This document shows, in pieces, positions 35,820 to 44,512 of a stretch of 64,000 nucleotides of DNA (the first letter of the stretch is position 1; each line of letters opens with the position of its first letter). Location: assembly GCA_947503265.1 (NCBI GenBank), contig CANNDC010000006.1, positions 62,001-126,000 of the forward strand, read 5' to 3'. Source of the stretch: an uncultured Alteromonadaceae bacterium. GTDB lineage: Bacteria > Pseudomonadota > Gammaproteobacteria > Enterobacterales > Alteromonadaceae. The notes under the pieces are model-generated. The model ran no database searches. It was not told the DNA's origin and saw only the letters and a list, made by a program, of their open reading frames with translations. Position numbers and translations under genes: made by a program.

Positions 35820-36824
35820 GTGTTTAGATCTTGTTTTACCGTTTTAGCCGTTATCAGCGTATTGATTATACAATCAACTTGCTTTGCACAAGATGAAGAC
35901 GAAATCGATAGACAAGCCAAGTTAAACGAATGTCTGATAAACGCAATTAAGATTGCTGACGGAACGAAAACGGTCGATGAAATTCGCAATAGTTGTGAGC
36001 ATGTTGAAGCTAATCGAGTAAAAAAACGGGTATTGTTAGAAAAAAGGGCCTCTTCTAATCCTTTTGCTATCTTGCCTCACAAACCAAACTATTTATTGCC
36101 TCTGACAGTCTCAGCAATTCGAGACGAACCCTATGAAACAATTCCAATCGGCGATCTTTATCATGATGTTGAAACAAAGTTTCAAGTTTCCCTAAAATAT
36201 AATGCGCTGGATAAATTTTTCTTTAATGATTTGGGTGTGCAATTTGCGTTTACCGCAACAAGTTGGTGGCAATCGTACAATGGTGAAATTTCCGCCCCAT
36301 TCCGTGAAACCAATTACGAACCTGAAATTATTTTTAATTATAATCATTCTTGGAAACTTTTAGGTTTACCAGTAGAGCAAGCTTACATTTCGTTAAATCA
36401 TCAGTCTAACGGTCAAACTGGCGTGTTATCACGTAGTTGGAATCGAGTTATCGGCGGGCTAGTTTTTGCGCAAACCGATGATATCACTTGGGGATTGCGC
36501 GGTTGGTTTAGAATACCGGAAAAAGAAAAAGCCGACATCAGCGAGCCCAAAGGTGATGACAATCCTAATATCGAAAAGTATATCGGTTATGGGGAAATAG
36601 GTGCGGTGTGGGTACTATCTGATGATCACACCCTTGATGTTCAATTCAGAAACAACCTTCGCAAAAATAACAAAGGCTCGATTCAACTTGGGTGGTCGTT
36701 CCCAATCAATAATCATTTATTGGGTTATATTGAATACTTTAATGGTTATGGTGAAAGTTTAATTTACTATAATCAGCATACGCAACGTTTGGGTATAGGA
36801 GTGAAACTGACCAATTGGTTGTAA
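35820..36824 (+). CDS. pldA: Outer-membrane phospholipase A
   Basis: 334 residues from a GTG start, with signal peptide (CFTVLAVISVLIIQSTCFA). The catalytic triad of OMPLA is complete: H194 and S196 in LNHQSNGQ and N208 in SRSWNR, with the 14-residue His-Asn spacing of the E. coli enzyme (H142/N156). The rest is beta-barrel-like and ends LGIGVKLTNWL. It hydrolyses outer-leaflet phospholipids when the outer membrane loses asymmetry. The N-terminal hydrophilic stretch of about 65 residues is longer than in E. coli. Single-gene unit. Confidence 0.92.
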   Translation: MFRSCFTVLAVISVLIIQSTCFAQDEDEIDRQAKLNECLINAIKIADGTKTVDEIRNSCEHVEANRVKKRVLLEKRASSNPFAILPHKPNYLLPLTVSAIRDEPYETIPIGDLYHDVETKFQVSLKYNALDKFFFNDLGVQFAFTATSWWQSYNGEISAPFRETNYEPEIIFNYNHSWKLLGLPVEQAYISLNHQSNGQTGVLSRSWNRVIGGLVFAQTDDITWGLRGWFRIPEKEKADISEPKGDDNPNIEKYIGYGEIGAVWVLSDDHTLDVQFRNNLRKNNKGSIQLGWSFPINNHLLGYIEYFNGYGESLIYYNQHTQRLGIGVKLTNWL

Positions 36825-36849
36825 CTTACTATATGTGATTTTGACTCAT

Positions 36850-37092
36850 TTACCTTTCATGATCTTTAAGCCATTCATTGAGTAACTTAATTTGCCCACA
36901 TTTATAAGCTGCATAGGTTATGCGTAACGCATTTGATAGGACTTCATTGTCTGTCCACGACGTCTTATCTCTAATTTCGTCGTAACATTTCATTGCATCT
37001 TTTGAGATATACCCTCTCACCTGTTTATTACCAATTTCTTTTTGGCGTTGACGATAACGTCGTTGTTTATCCGCGTTCTTTTTCTTGTCCAT
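36850..37092 (-). CDS. Small basic protein, possibly ribbon-helix-helix-like
   Basis: I do not recognise a named family. The 80 residues start with a strongly basic segment (MDKKKNADKQRRYRQRQKEIG). A short predicted strand (QVRGYIS) and two helices (KDAMKCYDEIRDKT; DNEVLSNALRITYAAYK) follow, a pattern like small DNA-binding ribbon-helix-helix or CopB-type regulators. Two Cys are present. It is isolated, downstream of pldA in opposite orientation and about 200 bp before fabA. Confidence 0.55.
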   Translation of the reverse strand: MDKKKNADKQRRYRQRQKEIGNKQVRGYISKDAMKCYDEIRDKTSWTDNEVLSNALRITYAAYKCGQIKLLNEWLKDHER

Positions 37093-37234
37093 TTTTTAAT
37101 ACTTAGTGGGCTAATTCTGTTGATATTCTACATTAAGAAAGAAAAATGATTCAGCAAAGTTCCGCTTTGAAATAATTGTTGATATTAAAATTCAAAAAAA
37201 TCGCTAATTTAGCCTAATTATTCACTGTTCAGAG

Positions 37235-37263
37235 TTGTTAAGCGTACAAGTGTTCGCTAAATT
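37235..37263 (+). promoter_or_regulatory. fabA promoter
   Basis: TTGTTA (37235-37240) and TAAATT (37258-37263) are spaced by 17 bp, and the spacer is filled by the FabR operator. The start site would be near 37270, about 25 bp upstream of the fabA ATG. Confidence 0.55.
37241..37258. promoter_or_regulatory. FabR operator
   Basis: AGCGTACAAGTGTTCGCT matches the FabR palindrome known from enterobacterial fabA and fabB promoters, where FabR represses with unsaturated acyl-CoA or acyl-ACP. It lies between the -35 and -10 elements, the typical repressing position. It also shows that translation cannot begin at 37235, so the ATG at 37295 is the start. Confidence 0.85.
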
Positions 37264-37294
37264 ATACGTTCTTATTAACTACAATGAAGATGAC

Positions 37295-37813
37295 ATGAGT
37301 AAATTTAAATCCAGTTTCAGTAAAGAAGACCTTTTAGCATGCAGTGAAGGTGAACTATTTGGACCCGGTAACAGCCAACTCCCAGCACCTAACATGCTTA
37401 TGATGGACAGAATAGTGACCATCTCTGAGACTGGTGGAAAGTTTGACAAAGGCTTCATTCATGCTGAGTTAGACATCAATCCCGACTTGTGGTTTTTTAA
37501 ATGCCACTTCCCCGGAGACCCGGTTATGCCAGGTTGCCTAGGACTTGACGCAATGTGGCAGCTTGTTGGTTTCTTCCTAGGATGGTGTGGTGGCCCCGGC
37601 AAAGGGCGTGCTCTTGGTGTAGGAGATGTTAAGTTTACCGGTCAAGTTTTACCGACCGCATCAAAAGTAACTTACCGTATCGATATGAAACGCGTTATTA
37701 AGCGTAAGTTGTTTATGGGTTTAGGCGATGGATCTGTTGAGGTCGATGGCAGAGAAATATACAAGGCTGAGAGCTTAAAAGTTGGTTTGTTTCAAGATAC
37801 AAGCAGCTTCTAA
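37295..37813 (+). CDS. fabA: 3-hydroxydecanoyl-ACP dehydratase/isomerase
   Basis: 172 residues from the ATG at 37295, identical in length to E. coli FabA; the ORF extension to 37235 runs through the FabR operator. The active site is complete: H71 in [13 protein letters not shown] and D85 in CLGLDAMW. The homodimeric cytoplasmic enzyme dehydrates 3-hydroxydecanoyl-ACP and isomerises trans-2 to cis-3-decenoyl-ACP, the branch point to unsaturated fatty acids. It is convergent with rmf, as in E. coli. Control by FabR is strongly suggested by the operator. Confidence 0.97.
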   Translation: MSKFKSSFSKEDLLACSEGELFGPGNSQLPAPNMLMMDRIVTISETGGKFDKGFIHAELDINPDLWFFKCHFPGDPVMPGCLGLDAMWQLVGFFLGWCGGPGKGRALGVGDVKFTGQVLPTASKVTYRIDMKRVIKRKLFMGLGDGSVEVDGREIYKAESLKVGLFQDTSSF

Positions 37814-37821
37814 ATTACAAA

Positions 37822-37839
37822 AGCCCCTTTTCAGGGGCT
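37822..37839. terminator. Bidirectional terminator between fabA and rmf
   Basis: AGCCCCT-TTTC-AGGGGCT is a perfect 7-bp stem with a tetraloop. On the minus strand it is followed by TTTTGTAATTT and on the plus strand by CATTTCTT, so it can end both convergent genes, better for rmf. Confidence 0.8.
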
Positions 37840-37845
37840 CATTTC

Positions 37846-38022
37846 TTATCGGCTACTAAGGCCTAAACTTCGATCCTCTAATGCTTCGCGCCAACCACCT
37901 AACCACTGTGAACGTGATTCTGACGTCTGAAAGGGACAATTATCTTTAGAACGGCCTGTAATACCTGCTTGATAGCCTTTTGAATGAGCTCTGGAAAGTT
38001 TATCGCGTTTTTGTCTTTTCAT
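37846..38022 (-). CDS. rmf: Ribosome modulation factor
   Basis: Reading the minus strand from the ATG at 38022 gives 58 residues starting MKRQKRDKLSRAHSKGYQAG and containing SQWLGGWREALEDR. That aligns over nearly its whole length with E. coli RMF (55 residues). AGAGG lies at proper distance before the ATG. RMF binds the 30S subunit near the anti-Shine-Dalgarno region and drives 100S ribosome dimer formation in stationary phase. It faces fabA and shares a terminator with it, the same neighbourhood as in E. coli. Confidence 0.96.
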   Translation of the reverse strand: MKRQKRDKLSRAHSKGYQAGITGRSKDNCPFQTSESRSQWLGGWREALEDRSLGLSSR

Positions 38023-38257
38023 TGATTAACCTCTTTAAAAAGTTGAAAACAGTAGCTAATAATGTGCTCGGGAAAGGCACAGCGATTTAACCACAGGGAT
38101 AAGACTATAGAAAGTTAGCTTAGGTTCAATGCTGTTTTTAATTCAAAGGTATGAAATTTGAGTAAGACAATGAAAAACAGTTGTTTTTTCTTTTACATTA
38201 ATTTTTTATAAAATTTTAGTTTTAATGACAAAAAATTATGTTGAAATATGAAAAGAT

Positions 38258-38291
38258 GGCACGCCTAAAATTAGTGGCTTTGGAGTGTGCC
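38258..38291. terminator. Hairpin, probable terminator of DUF3466 gene
   Basis: GGCAC (38258-38262) pairs with GTGCC (38287-38291), with an inner GCC/GGC pair. On the minus strand it is followed by ATCTTTTC and on the plus strand by TTTTCATTT. It lies about 60-90 bp downstream of the DUF3466 stop, so its main role is probably minus-strand termination. Confidence 0.5.
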
Positions 38292-38304
38292 TTTTCATTT
38301 CTTT

Positions 38305-38339
38305 GCGGCTATCTCTAATTTGATGTCGCCGCTTTTTTT
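38305..38339 (+). terminator. Plus-strand hairpin with T7 tail, no obvious gene upstream
   Basis: GCGGC (38305-38309) and GCCGC (38328-38332) flank an 18-nt loop and are followed by seven T (38333-38339). The orientation fits a plus-strand transcript, for which no coding gene is seen upstream apart from fabA beyond rmf. Confidence 0.4.
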
Positions 38340-38349
38340 ACCCTATCTC

Positions 38350-40089
38350 TTATTTAAGATAACGCTTATTTCTAAATAAGGCGATCATTAACAACGGAAT
38401 CATAAAGAAAATCCCCCCGCCTTTTCTTTCTATTTTTTCTTCGACCAACTGGCAGTTGTCAATTGAACCACCGGGAATCGGCTCCAATTTCACTGCAACC
38501 GAGACATTTCCAAAAATTGGATTTCCTTTAGTATCAAGAGCTAATTCACCAGTTACAGAGGCTTGTTCTCGGTAGATCACTGCCGTTGCCGCAATTTCTT
38601 CATTGTCATTAATGTCATTTGCCTGAACGATTGTGTAAGGTGAATCACAACTAAGTAAATCGTTAATATTAGTAAATTCACCGCTATCGTAATCATAAAG
38701 GAAGGCTTCACGACGCCTTGAGCCTGTCAGGCTAGTATCAACCTCTCCATCACCAACAACTTGATCATTGTTATTAATGGCTCTTGCCGTGCTTGATGAA
38801 CTATCAAAAAAGTCATCTGGGAAAGTGGTCACTCCGCTCCGATAATCGTGCACAAAAAATTTCGATCGTAAACTTAAACCAATTTGCCTAAACATATGCC
38901 CAACGACAATATCGTTATCGTTTATGTCGAAAGCTTCACTTTGCCGGTAGGTTTGTTGTTCGGTAAAACCAATCACTTCGTCGCCATCAAAAATAGCTGC
39001 GTTTTGTACTACGGCGCCAACAACATCTTGGAAAAACGCATTGGAAACACCCACAGCAATACCATTGTTATTTATTGCATTCGCTGAACTTGAATAGAAA
39101 GTGGTACTGCCCACAGGAGGCGTTATTAAGGTGCCTAATTCTCGTGAAGAAAGCTGTTCACCTTGAGCATTGAACTGCCAAATCATCGCTCTACGTTTGA
39201 AACTCGTATCAATAGGACGTCGACCACTGGTTCTTCTTGACGCAATACTCTGATTATAAAGATCAAATTGTCGACGAACGCAATATTCCTCGGGCTCATC
39301 AAACCTCAAATCAGGATCAGCGCACGTTTCTAATAAATTCTCAAAGTTCTCTGTGACATCCACTGAGCCAAAGCCGGTCACTTCAAAGCTATCATTGATA
39401 TCTGTAGCGACGCTTATTCCACCTGCAAAATCTTCATCTGGCAATACATCAAAGGCTTGTCCATTGATTTCAATGAATCCCCTGACAAGAAAATCTCTGA
39501 CTTGATAGCGTAGATTATTACCATTCTGGTCGCGGAAATTAACTTTATAAAATGGCGCTTCTGCGGCCCCGACAACAACGGAAGCACGATTGATACCTTT
39601 TACTTGCGTATCAGCACTCTTGGTTAATCCACCTAAATCAAAATCGATCACATCAAACCCAATGATAGGTTCAACTTCAAAACGCGAAGTTATAAAACTT
39701 TGTACATCAGCTATTTGCTGTAGAAAAGGATTTTGAACTTCAGGACTTTGTGGGAAGAATTCGCTTGTATCAGTACCACTGGAAGTAATGAAATTATATA
39801 GAATAGCCAGATCATCATCGCTAATATTACCCACACTGGCTCCAGCAGGATCTTCTAAGACATTTAACAGTGCAGGGTTTTGGAAATTAATTATGTCTAT
39901 ATCTATGGGCGGATCGAAAGGAGTTTCAACCGAAGCGGCTACGTCACCACGTTGATTAATAGCCACTGAAAATCCATTTACACCTTTATCCCTCAAAGGT
40001 AGTTCTACTACTCTATATTTCGCCGCTTCAACCGAAGTGATGGCCAAGAGTGAAAGGGTTAGCGCGCTCGCCAGCCTACTTATTTTCAT
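38350..40089 (-). CDS. DUF3466-family surface protein with GlyGly-CTERM-like tail
   Basis: 579 residues: signal peptide (MKISRLASALTLSLLAITSVEA), then repeated HAF-like units built around AIN-N-GxxVG (AINQRGDVAAS, AINNNGIAVG, DINDNDIVVGHM, AINNNDQVVGD, DINDNEEIAAT), as in the DUF3466 family. The C-terminus reads RKGGGIFFMIPLLMIALFRNKR: Gly-Gly-Gly, one membrane segment, basic end. This is the GlyGly-CTERM layout processed by rhombosortase and handed to type II secretion in related bacteria. The role is unknown. It stands upstream of rmf on the same strand with its own hairpin. Confidence 0.82.
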   Translation of the reverse strand: MKISRLASALTLSLLAITSVEAAKYRVVELPLRDKGVNGFSVAINQRGDVAASVETPFDPPIDIDIINFQNPALLNVLEDPAGASVGNISDDDLAILYNFITSSGTDTSEFFPQSPEVQNPFLQQIADVQSFITSRFEVEPIIGFDVIDFDLGGLTKSADTQVKGINRASVVVGAAEAPFYKVNFRDQNGNNLRYQVRDFLVRGFIEINGQAFDVLPDEDFAGGISVATDINDSFEVTGFGSVDVTENFENLLETCADPDLRFDEPEEYCVRRQFDLYNQSIASRRTSGRRPIDTSFKRRAMIWQFNAQGEQLSSRELGTLITPPVGSTTFYSSSANAINNNGIAVGVSNAFFQDVVGAVVQNAAIFDGDEVIGFTEQQTYRQSEAFDINDNDIVVGHMFRQIGLSLRSKFFVHDYRSGVTTFPDDFFDSSSSTARAINNNDQVVGDGEVDTSLTGSRRREAFLYDYDSGEFTNINDLLSCDSPYTIVQANDINDNEEIAATAVIYREQASVTGELALDTKGNPIFGNVSVAVKLEPIPGGSIDNCQLVEEKIERKGGGIFFMIPLLMIALFRNKRYLK

Positions 40090-40183
40090 TAAAATTCCTG
40101 TGTTTTACTACTTTCTTAATATCAATTTCTGATATCAATAATACTTTTTACTCTTTTTAATCGCAGATTGTCATTAAGCAATT

Positions 40184-42082
40184 CTATTTTGCAGCAAGTT
40201 CTTCAAGTTCATCCCATCTATCATACGCTTCACCCAGTTTCTTTTCACTATCAGCCAACTCACTTAACGTTTGATTTGACGACTCCGCAGATTGTTTAAA
40301 AAAATCAGGGTCACTGATCTGCGTTTGTAAATTGGTTACTTTTTCTTCTAGTGATTCGATTAAAACCGGAAGTTCGTCAAGCTCCAATTGATGCTTGTAC
40401 GAAAGCTTTTTTGTTTTACGCTGCACTGACTGGGGTTTAGGACTCGCAGATTTTACAGAAGTTTCTTCAATAACGACATTTTTTTCTGATTCGTACCAAT
40501 TTTCTATATCGGTATAGCCTCCAACAAACTCTTGAAGCTTACCCTCACCTTCAAAAAACACGCTAGTAGTCACCACATTGTCAACAAATTCCCTGTCATG
40601 ACTCACTAATATCAAGGTTCCTTGATAATTAGCCAAAATATCTTCTAATAGTTCTAAGGTCTCTACGTCTAAATCATTTGTCGGTTCATCAAGAATCAAA
40701 AAATTGCTTGGTTTCAACATCAATTTCGCTAACAACAGACGATTTTTTTCACCGCCAGAAAGTGACCTGACCGGAGCATTCACTCTGTCTGGTGTAAATA
40801 AATAATCTTGCAGATAGCTAATGACGTGTTTGGGATGGCCATTGACCATGAGATCTCGTTTACCTTCACCCACTGCATCGATAACCGTACTGTCTAAATC
40901 TAACGCTTGTCTGTGTTGATCAAAATACGCAATTTCTAGATTGACACCGCGCTTAACTTTTCCGCTGTCAGCTTCTAATTCACCTAAAATCAGTTTTATT
41001 AAGGTGCTTTTTCCACATCCATTCGGTCCAATAAAACCAACTTTATCGCCTCTTAGTAAATTGAATTCAAAATCCTTAACCAAGATTTTGTCACCAATAG
41101 AATAATGCAATTGAGACGTTTCAAACACGATCTTGCCAGAGTTGGACGAAGTGCTTAGAGTAACTTTCGCTTTGCCCTGTAATTTACGGCGTTCTGCATA
41201 CTCTTTACGTAACGCTTGCAAGGCTCTTACGCGACCTTCATTTCTGGTACGGCGCGCTTTAATTCCTTGTCGTATCCAGGTTTCCTCTTGACTTAATTTT
41301 TTATCAAACAATGCATTCGCGTTGGCTTCTATTTGTAAATCTTGTTCTTTTTGCGTCAGATACATTTGGTAATTACCGGGGTAACTTTTCAATGTACCTC
41401 TATCTAAATCAATTATTCGTGTTGCGACGTTTCTAATGAATGCCCTATCGTGACTTACAAATACGACCGCACCTTTATATTCTTTGACGACCTCCTCTAA
41501 CCATTTGATCATGTTGATATCAAGATGGTTTGTTGGTTCGTCTAACAATAAAAGATCAGGATTACCTGCCAATGCTCTTGCTAATGCCGCTTTCCTGCGC
41601 CAACCACCTGACAATGAAGACAATTGTTGATTAGGCTCCAAGCCTAATAATGTCAAAACCTGTAAAATCTGTTGTTCAAATTGCCAAGCATTGTGATGTT
41701 CTAGTTCATTTTGCAGTACTTCTAAGCGTTTTAAATTTACATCAGAGGGGTTTTCACCGACCAACGTCGTTTGATGAAAATAGTTTTTAAGCAACTCCCC
41801 TGTTTCTGCCATTCCCTCTGCAACATAATCAAACAAGCTGGATTCGACACTTTGTGGTGGATCTTGGGGAAGTCGAGATATTTTAACGCCAGCGCCCACT
41901 ATTCTGTGGCCATCGTCAAGCTTATGCTCGCCTTCAATCACCTTTAGCAAAGTCGATTTACCGCAACCGTTGCGACCGACTAAGCAGACTCTCTCTCCGG
42001 CATGAACGACCAATTCAACTCCATCCAAAATAGGAGGGTGACCAAAGGTTAAATTTGCGTTTTTAAGCTGTATAACACTCAA
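40184..42082 (-). CDS. uup: ABC-F ATPase Uup
   Basis: 632 residues with two ABC domains and no membrane segment. Walker A motifs are GRNGCGKSTLL (about 36) and GPNGCGKSTLI (about 354); signatures are LSGGWRRKAALA and LSGGEKNRLLLA; Walker B motifs end LLLLDEPTNHLD and FLILDEPTNDLD. A C-terminal coiled coil (about 565-632) is typical of Uup. The protein acts at the ribosome or on DNA structure; loss raises transposon excision in E. coli. It overlaps the glutaredoxin-like gene by 4 nt, in an operon with rlmKL as in E. coli (rlmL-uup). Confidence 0.95.
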   Translation of the reverse strand: MSVIQLKNANLTFGHPPILDGVELVVHAGERVCLVGRNGCGKSTLLKVIEGEHKLDDGHRIVGAGVKISRLPQDPPQSVESSLFDYVAEGMAETGELLKNYFHQTTLVGENPSDVNLKRLEVLQNELEHHNAWQFEQQILQVLTLLGLEPNQQLSSLSGGWRRKAALARALAGNPDLLLLDEPTNHLDINMIKWLEEVVKEYKGAVVFVSHDRAFIRNVATRIIDLDRGTLKSYPGNYQMYLTQKEQDLQIEANANALFDKKLSQEETWIRQGIKARRTRNEGRVRALQALRKEYAERRKLQGKAKVTLSTSSNSGKIVFETSQLHYSIGDKILVKDFEFNLLRGDKVGFIGPNGCGKSTLIKLILGELEADSGKVKRGVNLEIAYFDQHRQALDLDSTVIDAVGEGKRDLMVNGHPKHVISYLQDYLFTPDRVNAPVRSLSGGEKNRLLLAKLMLKPSNFLILDEPTNDLDVETLELLEDILANYQGTLILVSHDREFVDNVVTTSVFFEGEGKLQEFVGGYTDIENWYESEKNVVIEETSVKSASPKPQSVQRKTKKLSYKHQLELDELPVLIESLEEKVTNLQTQISDPDFFKQSAESSNQTLSELADSEKKLGEAYDRWDELEELAAK

Positions 42083-42312
42083 CGTACAAACTCCCGCAAA
42101 TCATTCATATCAAATGGCCAACCAAGCTCTTGATCGTTATCAATACGTTTCAACACGGGTATTCTAGCTCCGTAGAGGTGAAACAGTTGATGATCAGACT
42201 TCACGTCAATTTTGGAAACTTGTAAGGATGATGCCGTATCTAGGTCATCTAGCAGTTGCTGAGCTAGATCACACAAATGACAGTGTTCGCCTGAATAAAA
42301 ATGTATGATCAT
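42079..42312 (-). CDS. Glutaredoxin-like small protein (DUF836 type)
   Basis: 77 residues with a thioredoxin fold. The redox motif is C-H-L-C (HCHLCDLAQQLLDDL, about 10-13) and the cis-Pro loop is ARIPVLKR (about 50). The length and the CHLC motif fit the DUF836/glutaredoxin-2-like group. It overlaps both rlmKL and uup by 4 nt, so the three are translationally coupled. The target is unknown. Confidence 0.85.
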   Translation of the reverse strand: MIIHFYSGEHCHLCDLAQQLLDDLDTASSLQVSKIDVKSDHQLFHLYGARIPVLKRIDNDQELGWPFDMNDLREFVR

Positions 42313-44459
42313 TGTGAGTTTATTTCCTTCATCTCACTCGTTATTTTGTTCAAAATCCAACAGTGGTGAATCTTGGTATTGCGTTTAAAATCCTCTGGGA
42401 TCGTTTCTCTAGTTATATCTTTTACCGCAAACCCTTGATTTTGAACTGCTTGCTCATCAAGTTTAAAACTGCGTAAATTATTAGAAAATACAATGGTGCC
42501 CTGCTCTGTTAAGCATTTTGATGCATCGGATATAAGTTTTAGATAATCACGCTGCACATCCCAGGTGTCACTCATGCGCTTAGAATTTGAAAATGACGGA
42601 GGATCGATAAATATTAAATCATATTGTTGTTGGTGCTGGCTAAGCCATGTCAAACAATCTGCTTGAACAAATTCATTGGCATTGGTTAACTGATTGAGTT
42701 TGATATTCTCTTTTGCCCAGTCAATATAGGTTTTCGACATGTCTACCGTAGTTACAGATCTTGCTCCCCCTAACCCCGCATGAACACTAACGCTACCTGT
42801 GTAGGCAAATAAATTTAATACTGTCTTGTTTCTTGCCATTTGTTGGATTTTCAATCGTGTACTTCTATGATCCAAGAACAAACCAGTATCTAAGTAATCT
42901 GTTAGATTGACGATAAATTTGGCGCCATTTTCATGCACGATTAACTGTTGCTTCTTTTGAGCCACTTTTTGATATTGAGCGCTGCCTTTTTGCTGCTTAC
43001 GCGTCTTCAATACAATTTTGTCTGCAGAGATGCCTGTCACTGACGGCAGTGTAATCAATACTTCATGAAGTCGCTTTCGGGCTTTCTGTTCAGGAACGTC
43101 TTTAGGGGCTGCGTACTCTTGCACGACTAACCAATCTGAATACTTGTCTATTGCCACATTGAAATCAGGCAAATCTGCATCATAAATTCGATAGCAATCG
43201 GTGTTTTGTTGCTTTATCCAGCGTTGCATCTTTTTAAGGTTTTTTGCCAAACGATTAGCAAAGTCGTTATTGATACTTTGACTTTCACGTATCTCACAAT
43301 TCTTCTCATCTAAGTGATAATTAACTAAAACACACTCAAGCGGACCGTTCATCATTTTGTATTGCTTGTTGGCAACAAACTTTAATTGCCTGAATAAGTC
43401 ACGGTTGGAGGTTAGCAAACTCATTTTCCATCCAGCAAAATGTTGTTTTAGATGCATACCCCAATCTTGAAAAACGGGTAAAAGCTCGGTCAACTCACTT
43501 AAACGTTCGCCATAGGGTGGATTTGAAACTATAAATCCAGCTTCAGAATCTAATTGTAATTTTGTCGCATCGCTATTAAAAAACCGAATAGCATTAAATA
43601 CATCAGCGCTGTCTGCATTCTGTTTAGCATGGTTCAACACACGTTTGTCATTATCATTAGCAAAAATCAGCCCCTTAGCCTCGATTTGACCTGCTAAGGC
43701 ATCGTTTTTAACACTTTCCCAGAGATCTTGGTCGTGTTGTAACCAGCCATAAAAACCCCAATTTTCGCGTTTCAAACCGGGGGCCATTTTTCGCGCAATC
43801 ATAGCAGCTTCAATAGCAATCGTGCCTGAACCGCACATAGGGTCATAAAGCGTTTTTTCTGGTGATTTGGTCCAACCGCTTCGCATTAACATTGCACACG
43901 CGAGATGCTCCTTAAGTGGAGCTTGTCCTGTATTTTGGCGATAATAGCGCTGATGTAAGCTGCGGCCACTTAAATTAACATATATTGACGCCGTATCTCG
44001 ATGAACACGTCCTTGAATACGGATGTCTGCGGCACTTTTACTAACAGACGGACGTTGTTCAAACATCTCCGAGAACTGATCAACTATTGCATCTTTAATC
44101 TTTAACGCACCAAATTGAGTGTTGTTGATAGTTCTATTGGTACCGGTAAAATCGATTACGAATGTATTTTCGACAGAGAAATGAGTAGACCATTGCACTT
44201 TGGAAACAATATTGTAGAGATCCTCAGCACTATCGATCTTGCCTTCAGATACTTTCAATAAAACTCTGTTAGCTAATCGAGACCACAAACAAATTTGGTA
44301 TGCATCTTTCAACGAACCTTCAAATACGACTTGGCCAGGATGAGTACGAAACATACGTTCAGGGCAAATTTCGCCCAGTTCTTCCAACAACAACTCGTCC
44401 AAACCGCGTGATGTCGTGATCAAAAATTCATATACAGTGTCTAAATCGGGCGATGACAT
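42309..44459 (-). CDS. rlmL: Bifunctional 23S rRNA methyltransferase RlmKL
   Basis: 716 residues (E. coli RlmL 702). Order: N-terminal THUMP domain (about 50-160), RlmL methyltransferase with FIVSNPPYGERL (about 310) for m2G2445, then the RlmK domain with FIDPPSFSNSKR (about 625) for m7G2069. Both catalytic motifs are intact, so both activities are expected. First gene of the rlmKL-grx-uup operon, 53 bp downstream of pyrD, repeating the E. coli 21-22 min order. Confidence 0.96.
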   Translation of the reverse strand: MSSPDLDTVYEFLITTSRGLDELLLEELGEICPERMFRTHPGQVVFEGSLKDAYQICLWSRLANRVLLKVSEGKIDSAEDLYNIVSKVQWSTHFSVENTFVIDFTGTNRTINNTQFGALKIKDAIVDQFSEMFEQRPSVSKSAADIRIQGRVHRDTASIYVNLSGRSLHQRYYRQNTGQAPLKEHLACAMLMRSGWTKSPEKTLYDPMCGSGTIAIEAAMIARKMAPGLKRENWGFYGWLQHDQDLWESVKNDALAGQIEAKGLIFANDNDKRVLNHAKQNADSADVFNAIRFFNSDATKLQLDSEAGFIVSNPPYGERLSELTELLPVFQDWGMHLKQHFAGWKMSLLTSNRDLFRQLKFVANKQYKMMNGPLECVLVNYHLDEKNCEIRESQSINNDFANRLAKNLKKMQRWIKQQNTDCYRIYDADLPDFNVAIDKYSDWLVVQEYAAPKDVPEQKARKRLHEVLITLPSVTGISADKIVLKTRKQQKGSAQYQKVAQKKQQLIVHENGAKFIVNLTDYLDTGLFLDHRSTRLKIQQMARNKTVLNLFAYTGSVSVHAGLGGARSVTTVDMSKTYIDWAKENIKLNQLTNANEFVQADCLTWLSQHQQQYDLIFIDPPSFSNSKRMSDTWDVQRDYLKLISDASKCLTEQGTIVFSNNLRSFKLDEQAVQNQGFAVKDITRETIPEDFKRNTKIHHCWILNKITSEMKEINSQ

Positions 44460-44512
44460 AAATTACTCAGTAGCAAAATCGGAGCGAATTATACGGGAAT
44501 AATCCAGCCACT

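Larger units (their letters stand above)
38023..38349. other. AT-rich region upstream of rmf with tandem hairpins
   Basis: The 327-bp gap between rmf and the DUF3466 gene (both minus strand) has no convincing ORF. It must hold the rmf promoter and the end of the DUF3466 transcript. Its distal half carries two hairpins, each followed by a T-run on the plus strand (listed separately), although no plus-strand gene ends here. Confidence 0.5.
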
